A stretch of DNA of 64,000 bases from Haloferax gibbonsii ATCC 33959 (GTDB lineage: Archaea; Halobacteriota; Halobacteria; Halobacteriales; Haloferacaceae): assembly GCF_000336775.1 (NCBI RefSeq), contig NZ_AOLJ01000014.1, positions 81,478 to 145,477 of the forward strand, given 5' to 3'. Of this stretch, positions 25,761 through 34,087 are shown piece by piece; the stretch's first letter is position 1, and each line of letters opens with the position of its first letter. A program made the translations under genes and the position numbers. The notes under the pieces are model-generated. The model saw nothing but the letters and a program-made list of their open reading frames with translations. It had not been told where the DNA came from and did not search any database.

Positions 25761-26645
25761 CTAGTGGTGCAGTTGCTCCGGAACCGGGCTCTCGTCGTGC
25801 CGGAGGCGCTCGATGAGAGACCGCTGGGCCGTCTCGTCCATGCCGTTGTACCGCGTCGCGGCGTCGAGGACCATCGCCACGAGCTTCGGGTCGCCCGGCG
25901 TGACGACGCTCGTGAGGCCCTGGGCGGCCGCGAAGTCGAACCGCTCCGCGATTTCGCCCGGGGTGTCGACCGGCTCGTACCAGTTGGGGAACGGCCGGTC
26001 GGCCTCGGGTAGTTCGTCGGTGTCGGGCCACGGCCCGCGGGCGAACGCCTTGATTCCGAGGGTGCCGATTCCGGCCTCCTCGGCCGCCTCGAAGACGCCC
26101 GCGTAGTCGTGTTCGTCGTCGCCCTTGCCGACGACGACGGGGTTCAGCGGGAACATCAGCGTTTCGAGGTCGTCGATGCGGTCGATGGCGTCGCGGATGA
26201 GCCCCGGGTTCCCGTGACTCGTCAGGCCGATGTGGCCGATTTTCCCCTCGTCTTTCGCCTCGCGGAAGGCCGCGAGCGCGCCGTCGTCCGCCGTGATTTC
26301 GTCCAGTTCGGACTCGTATTCGAGGCCGTGGACCTGATAGAGGTCGATGTAGTCGACGCCGAGGCGGTCGAACGAGCGGTCGAGCTTCCGCTTTGCGCCC
26401 TCGTAGCCCCGCTCTTGGGTCTTGCAGCCGAGGAAGATGTCCTCGCGGTGCTGGCGGAGCTTCGGGCCCAGTTTGAGTTCCGCGTCGCCGTAGGTCGGGG
26501 CCACGTCGAAGTGGTTGACGCCCTTCGAGAGGACGTGTTCGACCATCTGGTTCGCGCCCTCCTGTTCGAGCCAGTTGAGCGCGATAGCGCCGAACGTCGC
26601 GATACTACTCTCGTGGCCGGTGTCGCCGAGTGCGCGGGTTTGCAT
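25761..26645 (-). CDS. Aldo/keto reductase
   Basis: A 294-residue AKR-type protein. Catalytic tetrad context is visible: NHFDVAPTYGDAELKLG (Asp and Tyr), LGCKTQERGYEG (Lys) and YQVHGLE (His). It would reduce aldehydes or ketones with NAD(P)H. The C-terminal part ends in a short acidic tail. The ATG at 26645 is chosen because a T-run element (ACAAAAACG) is 28 bases upstream. A second, unrelated-length AKR starts at 63614. Confidence 0.92.
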   Translation of the reverse strand: MQTRALGDTGHESSIATFGAIALNWLEQEGANQMVEHVLSKGVNHFDVAPTYGDAELKLGPKLRQHREDIFLGCKTQERGYEGAKRKLDRSFDRLGVDYIDLYQVHGLEYESELDEITADDGALAAFREAKDEGKIGHIGLTSHGNPGLIRDAIDRIDDLETLMFPLNPVVVGKGDDEHDYAGVFEAAEEAGIGTLGIKAFARGPWPDTDELPEADRPFPNWYEPVDTPGEIAERFDFAAAQGLTSVVTPGDPKLVAMVLDAATRYNGMDETAQRSLIERLRHDESPVPEQLHH

Positions 26646-26711
26646 ACGTCGAACGTCACCGTCGACGGACAAAAACGTGCGTCTCCCCCCGGCCGTTTTC
26701 CGTGACGCGGG

Positions 26712-28103
26712 TCACGGGGAGGCCGACGGCGCGACGTTCTGATTCAGCCGGAACAGGTTCGCCGGGTCGTACTCGTCTTTCAGGTCGACGAGGCGCTCGT
26801 AGGCGGGACCGAACGTGGTCTGCATCGTCTCGTCTCCGCCTTCGAGGAACCCGGGGAAGTTCAGGTAGACGGTGCCGTCGGAGAACCGCCGCATATCGTC
26901 GATGCAGTCGCGGACCCACGCGACGTTCTCCTCGTCGGCGTCGGGGTCCTCCCAGTTGCCCTCCACGCCGAGGAGATACGGCGCGCGCCGACCGGCGAAG
27001 GAGCTCTCGTCCGCGCCGACGTCGGCTATCGCGCCGCCGAGGTGCCAGATATCGACGGTCGAAAGCGGCGACGGCGCGGCGGCCGTCCAGTGGTCGAGCC
27101 GTTCGAGAACGTCGTCGGAGAGGCCGTCGAGGTAGAGCGACTTCCAGTAGTAGCGCATGCCGTCGGGGTAATCCTCGTCGAGGAGGCGCTGGAGTTCGAC
27201 GTAGGGCATCACGCCGCTGAAGTCGGCGATTGGGTCGGCGAACTCGCGCAGGGGTGCGAGCGCCGCGGTCCCCTCCTCGGGCGGCCCGGCGTAGCAGCCG
27301 AGGATACCGAGTTTGGGAACCGACGCCGCGTCGCCGAACAGTTCCTCGTCGGGAAGCACGCCCGAGAAGGTGAGCGCGCTCACCTCGTCGGGGGCGGACC
27401 GCGCGTACTCGCGGAAGTCCCGCAGGCGGTCCGGGATGTCCGCCGCGGGATAGAACACCAGACACATCGCCACGTCCGGGCCGACGGGGTGGAGTTCGAA
27501 CTCGAAGCCGGTGACGACGCCGAAGTTGCCGCCGCCGCCGCGGAGTCCCCAAAAGAGGTCGGCGTTCTCGTCTCGGCTCGCGGTCACCACCTCGCCGGCG
27601 GCGGTGACGAGTTCCACCGACCGGAGGTTGTCGCAACTGAGGCCGTGCTTCCGGCGGAGGTGTCCGAGGCCGCCGCCGAGCGTGAGCCCCGCGACGCCGG
27701 TGTCGGAGACGACGCCGCCCGGCGCGGCCAGCCCGAACAGTTGCGTCTCGTGGTCGACGTCGGCCCACCGCGCGCCCCCTCCGACCCACGCGGTTCGCGC
27801 GTCGGGGTCGACCCGAACGCTCGTCATCTCCGAGAGGTCGATGACGATGCCGTCGTCGCAGACGGCCGTCCCCGCGACGTTGTGGCCGCCGCCGCGCACC
27901 GCGACGACGAGGTCGTTCTCGCGCGCGTAGTTCACCGACCGAACCACGTCGGCGACGCCCGCACAGCGGACGATGAGCGACGGTCGCCTGTCTATCATCC
28001 CGTTCCACACCGCGCGAGCCTCGTCGTACTCGGCGTCCTCCGGTCGGAGGACGGGCCCGCGAAGACTCGCCTCGAAGGAGTCGCGTTGCTGGTCGTTAGC
28101 CAT
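26712..28103 (-). CDS. FAD-binding oxidoreductase, berberine-bridge-enzyme-like
   Basis: A 463-residue VAO/PCMH flavoprotein. The FAD-binding segment AVRGGGHNVAGTAVCDDGIV at residues 66-85 includes the His and Cys positions that can bind FAD covalently in BBE-like enzymes, GGVVSDTGVAGLTLGGG near 130 is the second flavin loop, and the C-terminal BBE motif YDPANLFRLNQN is at 440-460. Substrates of this class include sugars and alcohols, but the one used here is unknown. It follows no partner gene. Confidence 0.92.
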   Translation of the reverse strand: MANDQQRDSFEASLRGPVLRPEDAEYDEARAVWNGMIDRRPSLIVRCAGVADVVRSVNYARENDLVVAVRGGGHNVAGTAVCDDGIVIDLSEMTSVRVDPDARTAWVGGGARWADVDHETQLFGLAAPGGVVSDTGVAGLTLGGGLGHLRRKHGLSCDNLRSVELVTAAGEVVTASRDENADLFWGLRGGGGNFGVVTGFEFELHPVGPDVAMCLVFYPAADIPDRLRDFREYARSAPDEVSALTFSGVLPDEELFGDAASVPKLGILGCYAGPPEEGTAALAPLREFADPIADFSGVMPYVELQRLLDEDYPDGMRYYWKSLYLDGLSDDVLERLDHWTAAAPSPLSTVDIWHLGGAIADVGADESSFAGRRAPYLLGVEGNWEDPDADEENVAWVRDCIDDMRRFSDGTVYLNFPGFLEGGDETMQTTFGPAYERLVDLKDEYDPANLFRLNQNVAPSASP

Positions 28104-28251
28104 ACCGTGCTATTCGTTCGCACGCCCGTTAGCCTCAACTCCTGAGCGGTGTGTTCCGGCGTGAGTCGGGTTTCACCCCGTGAGACGGTCGGGTCAAACT
28201 GCTCTTGGTCTCTACGGAAGCTATTTTCCAATCCCAGAGTGGTTGTACAGT

Positions 28252-28473
28252 ATGAATTGGTCTCGCATTCTTCAGGGATTCGGTGGTCTCAGTCTCTTTC
28301 TCGGCTGTATCTCGGTCTGGTACGCATTCCAGCGTCAGATGTGTTCCGGAGGTGGAGAATGCGCTCCGAATATCGTGTATCTCATTCCGGGGGTTCTTGC
28401 TGTTCTTCTTGGGGTCTGTTTAGCTGTATTTGCCCATCGACGTAGTCCGGCGAAGAATGCGATTCAAGTCTGA
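28252..28473 (+). CDS. Small two-span membrane protein, lower GC
   Basis: A 73-residue protein with two hydrophobic segments (about residues 7-24 and 41-63), a short loop with two cysteines (MCSGGGEC) and a basic tail. The ATG at 28252 has GCTATTTT about 28 bases upstream. Base use is plainly less GC-rich than the surroundings and uses A/T third positions freely, which suggests later acquisition. No family recognised. The coding case rests on promoter spacing and the membrane pattern. Confidence 0.6.
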   Translation: MNWSRILQGFGGLSLFLGCISVWYAFQRQMCSGGGECAPNIVYLIPGVLAVLLGVCLAVFAHRRSPAKNAIQV

Positions 28474-28667
28474 TAGACACACCCTCTGTCTGTGTCACGC
28501 GGTCCCTATCAGGCGACGAGGACTGCAAAGTCCTTCAACCGAGACGATGTGCCGAGTCGGTGGAACCCAACCGACGGGGAGATAGGTGTCGAAGGAGCGC
28601 GCCGATGACTACCGAGCGCCGAGGGATGGAGTTACTACTCCCGCCGACCAATAAGCTAGTGATTGTC

Positions 28668-29573
28668 ATGCACACTCACGGCGACGGGTCCGGCAGCGGT
28701 GACGGTTCGCCGCCGGAGCCGTCGGTTCTGGACGCGATTCTCAAAAACGCGCGGAATCGCCGGTATCTCGGCCAACAGTTGTCGACCGCGGGCGGGCGCG
28801 TCGAGACGGACGACCTCGTGGACATCGTCCGGCACGGTCCGCTACTGGAAGCGCTCCTCGACGAACCGCTCGACAGGCGAGGTATCGAAGAGCGCCTCGA
28901 CGTCTCGAAGGCGACCAGCCACCGCTTTACGCGCTGGCTGGACGAACGGGGGCTGGGCGAGCGAATCGACCACCGATTCCGGTTGACCGGCCTCGGAGAA
29001 GTCGTCGCCGAGGAGGTCCTCCGATTCGAGGCGAACGTCCGAACCGCCCGGCGGTTGACGCCGCTCCTCGACGCCATCTGCGACGACCACGACGAGTTCG
29101 TCGTCGAGCCGTTCGCGGACGCGACGGTGACCGTCGCGGCACCCGAAGACCCGTATCGGCCGGTCGAGCGGTTCGTCGAGCTCGTCCGCGGGTCGGAGAC
29201 GTTCCGCGGGTTCAACACGACGCACATGGCGCCGCTCGTCCTCGGCGAGTTCCATCGGCACATCTTCGACGAGACGGAGACGGAGATTATCTACCGCCCC
29301 GAAATCGTGGCGCGGCTGTTCGAGACGTACCCGGAACGAGCCCAGAACGCCGTCGAGCGCGGCCACCTGCGGCTTCGAACCCGCGGCGACTTCCCCTACG
29401 GACTCGCCATCTACGACGACCGGGTCGGCATCGGCGGCTACGACGGGACGACCGGACTCATGGAGGTCTTCGTCGACACCGACGCGCCAATCGCGCGACA
29501 GTGGGCCGAGCGCGTCTACGCGTCGGTCAGGGCGGATTCCGAGTCGCTCGATGCGGAGATGTCGGAGGTATAA
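28668..29573 (+). CDS. HTH transcriptional regulator, FilR1/DUF1724-like (paralogue 2)
   Basis: A 301-residue regulator of the family also seen at 8872-9681 and 43854-44657. The winged HTH is about residues 60-100 (LDRRGIEERLDVSKATSHRF), and the effector domain carries the family block FNTTHMAPLV, ETEIIYRPEIVARLFETYPE and GDFPYGLAIYDDRVGIGGYD. The role is probably gene control in response to an unknown signal. Starts at 28605 and 28626 are possible; ATG at 28668 gives an acidic His-containing beginning and is my best guess. Confidence 0.83.
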   Translation: MHTHGDGSGSGDGSPPEPSVLDAILKNARNRRYLGQQLSTAGGRVETDDLVDIVRHGPLLEALLDEPLDRRGIEERLDVSKATSHRFTRWLDERGLGERIDHRFRLTGLGEVVAEEVLRFEANVRTARRLTPLLDAICDDHDEFVVEPFADATVTVAAPEDPYRPVERFVELVRGSETFRGFNTTHMAPLVLGEFHRHIFDETETEIIYRPEIVARLFETYPERAQNAVERGHLRLRTRGDFPYGLAIYDDRVGIGGYDGTTGLMEVFVDTDAPIARQWAERVYASVRADSESLDAEMSEV

Positions 29574-29684
29574 CGGGTACTCCGTCCGGTCGGTCGGGCT
29601 CGCGGTCGGCGCGATGACGCCGCCGCGACCCGGTAACACTCGCGTCAGCGGATACTCAAGTCCTTGCGGCCCGTAGGACCGCCC

Positions 29685-30674
29685 ATGGCAGAACCCACGC
29701 CCACACCCGGCATTCACCACGTCACCTGCATCGCGGGCGACCCGCAGCAGAACCTCGACTTCTGGGTCGAGACGCTCGGGCTCCGCCTCGCCAAGCGCTC
29801 CATCAACCAGGACGACCCCAGCACGTACCACTTCTTCTTCACGGACGCGGAGGGGACCCCCGGCACGAGCATGACGTTCTTCCCGTGGGAGAACCTCTCG
29901 CGGGGGAAGGTCGGCACCGGGCAGGTCTCGCGGACCGCGTTCCGCGTGCCCGAGGGCAGTCTCGACTACTGGGAGGACCGATTCGACGAGTACGGCGTCG
30001 ACTACGACGACCGAGTCGAGCGGTTCGGCGAGACGGTCCTCCCCTTCAGCGACCCCGACGGCCTCCCGGTCGAACTGGTCGAAGTCGAGATTCCCGACGA
30101 CGACCCGACGGTCCCGTGGACCGAGTTCGTCCCCGAGGAGGCCGCGATTCGCGGCTTCCACTCCGTGACGCTCTGGCTGGGCGACCCCCAGCCCACCGAA
30201 GACCTGCTCGAAACGATGGGCTTCGAGCGCGTCGGGACCGAAGAAGCGCAGGGCGACACCCCCGGCGACGAGCGGACGCGGTTCGCCGCGACCGGGAGCG
30301 TCGGGAAGTACGTGGACGTGCTGCCGACCATCGAGAGCAGCCGACAGGGCCACGGCACGGTCCACCACGTCGCCTTCCAGACGCCGACCGACGAGGACCA
30401 AGAGGCGATGCGCAAGGCCGTCCAGTCGAAGGGCCTGCGCCCGACCGCACAGATCAACCGCCACTGGTTCCGGTCGGTCTACTTCCGCGAGTTCGGCGGC
30501 GTGCTGTTCGAACTCGCCACGAGCGGGCCGGGCTACACCGCCGACGAACCCCTCGACGACCTCGGCGGCCGCCTCGTCCTCCCCGGCGAGTTCGAAGGCC
30601 GGCGCGAGCAGATAGAGGCCGGGCTGACCGACGTGACGGTCCCGCGGGCCGAGTCCGCCGAGGCCGACGACTGA
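29685..30674 (+). CDS. Ring-cleaving-dioxygenase-like VOC (glyoxalase/bleomycin) protein
   Basis: A 329-residue protein with two VOC domains. Iron/metal-ligand contexts are GIHHVTCIAGDPQQNLDF near residue 9, VHHVAFQTPTDED near 225, and RSVYFREFGGVLFELAT near 270, matching LinE/MhqO-like extradiol dioxygenases that cleave hydroquinone-type rings. Actual ring cleavage in this organism is untested; some homologues are annotated only as VOC proteins. It is the first of two neighbouring genes on this strand; the class V aminotransferase follows 144 bases later. Confidence 0.9.
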   Translation: MAEPTPTPGIHHVTCIAGDPQQNLDFWVETLGLRLAKRSINQDDPSTYHFFFTDAEGTPGTSMTFFPWENLSRGKVGTGQVSRTAFRVPEGSLDYWEDRFDEYGVDYDDRVERFGETVLPFSDPDGLPVELVEVEIPDDDPTVPWTEFVPEEAAIRGFHSVTLWLGDPQPTEDLLETMGFERVGTEEAQGDTPGDERTRFAATGSVGKYVDVLPTIESSRQGHGTVHHVAFQTPTDEDQEAMRKAVQSKGLRPTAQINRHWFRSVYFREFGGVLFELATSGPGYTADEPLDDLGGRLVLPGEFEGRREQIEAGLTDVTVPRAESAEADD

Positions 30675-30818
30675 GCCTCGGAACGACCTCGCCCCGGAGC
30701 CGTTTTCCACCCGTCGACGCCGCCCGTTTTGCCCCGTGTTAGCACCCCGTGAGCCACCGCGACGAGTGTCGCAATCACAAGTACCATCATCGCCCGCGAC
30801 GCAGTGGTCCGTACTTAG

Positions 30819-31940
30819 GTGGATGACGTGACGGAAAAACGCGAATACACGGACGACTATCAGGACAAGACGCTGTACATCCCCGGTCCGACCGAGGTGC
30901 GCGAGGACGTCATCGAGGAGATGTGCCAGCCGATGTTCGGTCACCGGATGGACCGCATGACCGACCTCTATACGACCATCGTCGAGGACACGAAGGAGTT
31001 CCTCGGCACGGACAACGACCTGATGATTCTCACGGGGTCGGGCACCGAAATCTGGGAGTCGTCGACGCTCAACCTCGTCGACGAGAACATCCTCGTGCCG
31101 ACCTGCGGAAGCTTCAGCGAGCGCCACGCGAACGTCGCGGAGCGCCTCGGCAAGAACGTCGACCGCATCGAGTACGAGTGGGGGCAGGCCATCAAGCCCG
31201 AGGACATCCGCGAGGCGCTGGAGTCCAGCGACGAGCACTACGACGTGGTCGCCACCGTGATGAACGAGAGTTCGACCGGCGTCCGCAACCCCATCGAGGA
31301 GATCGGCGACGTGGTCGCCGAGTACCCCGACACCTACTTCGTCGTCGACGCGGTGTCCGCCCTCGGCGGCGACTACGTCGACATCGACGAGCACAACATC
31401 GACGTCATCTTCGCCTCGTCGCAGAAGGCGTTCGCCATGCCGCCGGGACTGGCCATCTGCACCGTCAGCGACGCGGCCTACGAGCGCGAGCTGTCGAAGG
31501 ACTCCGCGTCGTGGTACGGCGGCTTCCAGCGCGCCCTCGACTACTACGACCGCAAGGGTCAGACCCACTCCACCCCCGCGATTCCCATCATGCTCGCGTA
31601 CCGCAAGCAGATGAAGTACATGCTCGAAGAGGGCCACGATGGCCGCGACCAGCGCCACCGCGAGATGGCCGAGTACACCCGCGACTGGGCCTACGAGCAC
31701 TTCGACATGTTCCCCGAGGAGGGCTACGAGTCCCAGACCGTCGCCTGCATCGAGAACACGCAGGGAATCGACGTCGCCGCCACCATCGAGGAGGTCTCCG
31801 AGAAGTACGACATGGCCTTCTCGAACGGCTACGGCTCCGCGCTCGGCGAGAAGACGTTCCGCATCGGCCACATGGGCGAACACGACGTGGAGTCGATCAA
31901 GGCGCTGACCGACGCCATCGAAGACGTGGCCGGCCTGTAG
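30819..31940 (+). CDS. Class V aminotransferase, alanine-glyoxylate type (paralogue 2)
   Basis: A 373-residue PLP enzyme. It starts with LYIPGPTEVREDVIEEM, then ILTGSGTEIWESST, the Asp strand YFVVDAVSALGG, and the PLP lysine in ASSQKAFAMPPG. It belongs with the first paralogue (14860-16047) but is clearly divergent, so the two probably differ in substrate. GTG at 30819 or GTG at 30828 can both serve as start; I keep the first. The function could be glyoxylate, serine or related transamination. Confidence 0.92.
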   Translation: MDDVTEKREYTDDYQDKTLYIPGPTEVREDVIEEMCQPMFGHRMDRMTDLYTTIVEDTKEFLGTDNDLMILTGSGTEIWESSTLNLVDENILVPTCGSFSERHANVAERLGKNVDRIEYEWGQAIKPEDIREALESSDEHYDVVATVMNESSTGVRNPIEEIGDVVAEYPDTYFVVDAVSALGGDYVDIDEHNIDVIFASSQKAFAMPPGLAICTVSDAAYERELSKDSASWYGGFQRALDYYDRKGQTHSTPAIPIMLAYRKQMKYMLEEGHDGRDQRHREMAEYTRDWAYEHFDMFPEEGYESQTVACIENTQGIDVAATIEEVSEKYDMAFSNGYGSALGEKTFRIGHMGEHDVESIKALTDAIEDVAGL

Positions 31941-32073
31941 GGTTCGTAGCGGACCCCGACGCAGGTGCCGCACCCGCAGTTCGACCTCTCCCTCGTCGTC
32001 GCCGAGCGGTTCGGGGTGCCGGGGTCGAACCAAAAAGTCGTCTTCACCGAACGCGAGGGAGTCAGATGACGGG

Positions 32074-33963
32074 CTACGACCGCGTCGGCGACGACCGGTC
32101 GGAGTCGGCCTGACCGGCGTCGGCCACCCGGAGTTCGACCGCGAAGACGGCCCCTCTCGGGTCGTTGTCCTCGACCCACACGTCGCCGCCGTACTTCTCG
32201 ACCAGCGACCGCACGAGGTACAGTCCGAGGCCGGTCCCCCGGCTGTCCAGTCCCTTTTCGTCCTTCGCGAAGACGGTCTCTTTTCGCTCGTCGGGTATCC
32301 CCCGGCCGTCGTCGGCGACGCGGACGACGACGTGGTCGCCCCCTTCGGACTCCGAGACGGAGACCTCGATAGTCGGCTCGTCCCGGTCGGTGTGCTGGAC
32401 GGCGTTCGTGAGGAGGTTCCGGAAGACGGACCCGAGCATGTCGTCGGCCAGCACCGCGACCGCCGGCACCTCGGTTTCGACCGTCACGCTCGCCTCCGGA
32501 GCCATCTCTCGGAGCGACGCGAGTTCGGCTTCGAGGACGGGCCGGAGCGAGACCGGTTCGTTTTCGACGCCCCGACTGCGCATCATCTCGGCCATGTCCC
32601 GCGCCGTCTTCGTCAGTTCGACCGCGTGGTTGGCGCGCTTCCGGACGATGTCGACGTACTCCATCGCCTCGTCGTCGTCGACGCGCTCCCCGAGCAGTTC
32701 CGCGTAGGCGGTCACCAGTTGGAGGTCGTTGCGAACGTCGTGGCGGACGACCTGATTCAGCACCGCGAGCTCGTCGCGCTGCGTTTCGAGAAGGCGGTTC
32801 TGTTCGCGGAGCTCCGCCTCGTACCGCTTCCGCTTCGTGGTGTCGCGGGCGACGCTCAAAACCGCCGTCTCCCCGTGATAGCTCACGAGGCTCGAACTGA
32901 TTTCGACGGGTATCTCCCGGCCGTCTTTCGCCCGGTGGACCGTCTCGAACACCTGCGTGCCGTCCGACGGCATCTGGGAGATGAGCGCCGATGCCTCGTC
33001 GTCGCTGAGGCCGGCGTCGATGTCGTGGACCGTCATCGAGAGGAGTTCGTCCCGCGAGTAGCCGAGCAGTTCCACCGCGGTCTCGTTCACCGCGAGGATG
33101 TGGCTGTCGATGTCGATGACCCAGACCGTGTCGTTCATCCTGTCGATGAGCTCTTGGTACTCCTCGCGGGCGCGCTTCAGTTTCCGCTCTCGCTCCCGTC
33201 GGTCGGTGATGTCCCTCGATACGGCGATGACGCCGACGATTTCGCCAGCCACCTGAAACGGCGCGAAGCGGTAGCTCAGCGTCCGCGACTCGCCGTCCGG
33301 CGTGACGAGTTCGGTCTCGCCTTCGAGCGAGTCGACCTCCTCGTCCAAGAGCCGCTGGTACGGGTCGCCCGAACGTTCCTCGCGGACCGTCTCGACGAGC
33401 AGGCTCCGCTCGCCTTCGAGTTCGGCGGGCGTCATCCCGTAGAAGTCGGCCAGATAGGCGCTCGCGAGGAGGAATCGACCCTCGCGGTCGTACAGGCACG
33501 CGCCCTCCAGCATCTGTTCGAAGACGCGCTCGTAGACGAGCGAGGAGTCGACCGGCCGCCGGTCGGTCGCCGCGACCGCCCGCTCGACCCGGACGGCCAA
33601 CTCCTCGTAGTCACCCGCCCCCCGAACACGGACGTAATCGGTGACGCCCGCGTCGAGCGCCTCCGTCGCGGTCAACTCGCACGTCTCGTCGGCGACGACG
33701 AGAAACGGGAGCTTCGGCTCTCGGCTGCGAACCGCCGCGAGGAACTCGAGCGCGTCTGTCCCCTCCCCGCCGACCGACGAGACGACGCAGTCGAAGCCGA
33801 CGCCCGAGCCGGCGTCTCGCAGTCGCTCTCCCGCCGCGGCCGCGGTCCGAACCGTCTCGACTTCAAACCGCGTCTCTCGTCCCCGAACGCCCTCGGTGAC
33901 CGCCGTGGCGACGTCCGGGTCGGCGACGACGAGAAGCGATACCGAACCGTCACCATCGCTCAT
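32074..33963 (-). CDS. PAS-domain sensor histidine kinase with degenerate receiver domain
   Basis: A 629-residue sensor kinase with no membrane segment. In order: a receiver-like domain (residues 5-125), PAS at about 140-255, a second PAS at about 265-385, the H-box VVRHDVRNDLQLV near 405, and an HATPase domain with NLLTNAVQH, DDGRGIPDE and GTGLGLYLV to about 610. In the receiver, the phosphoacceptor Asp is replaced by Ser63 (FDCVVSSV) and the conserved Lys after DYV is absent, so it should not be phosphorylated in the usual way. The cognate regulator is not beside it. Confidence 0.93.
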   Translation of the reverse strand: MSDGDGSVSLLVVADPDVATAVTEGVRGRETRFEVETVRTAAAAGERLRDAGSGVGFDCVVSSVGGEGTDALEFLAAVRSREPKLPFLVVADETCELTATEALDAGVTDYVRVRGAGDYEELAVRVERAVAATDRRPVDSSLVYERVFEQMLEGACLYDREGRFLLASAYLADFYGMTPAELEGERSLLVETVREERSGDPYQRLLDEEVDSLEGETELVTPDGESRTLSYRFAPFQVAGEIVGVIAVSRDITDRRERERKLKRAREEYQELIDRMNDTVWVIDIDSHILAVNETAVELLGYSRDELLSMTVHDIDAGLSDDEASALISQMPSDGTQVFETVHRAKDGREIPVEISSSLVSYHGETAVLSVARDTTKRKRYEAELREQNRLLETQRDELAVLNQVVRHDVRNDLQLVTAYAELLGERVDDDEAMEYVDIVRKRANHAVELTKTARDMAEMMRSRGVENEPVSLRPVLEAELASLREMAPEASVTVETEVPAVAVLADDMLGSVFRNLLTNAVQHTDRDEPTIEVSVSESEGGDHVVVRVADDGRGIPDERKETVFAKDEKGLDSRGTGLGLYLVRSLVEKYGGDVWVEDNDPRGAVFAVELRVADAGQADSDRSSPTRS

Positions 33964-34087
33964 CACCTAGGTCACTCTCGACCATCGGGTAAAAGGTCGT
34001 GTGGCGCTGCGCGTCGTTTCGAGGCGACCACTCGGTTGTAACACCCAGTAGCAACACTTTTGTGACGACCGCCGAGACCACGACGGC

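Noticed and set aside
28842..32033. 1063-residue minus-strand open frame
   Set aside because: It runs antisense through a regulator, a VOC protein and an aminotransferase, all with clear motifs, so it is not coding.
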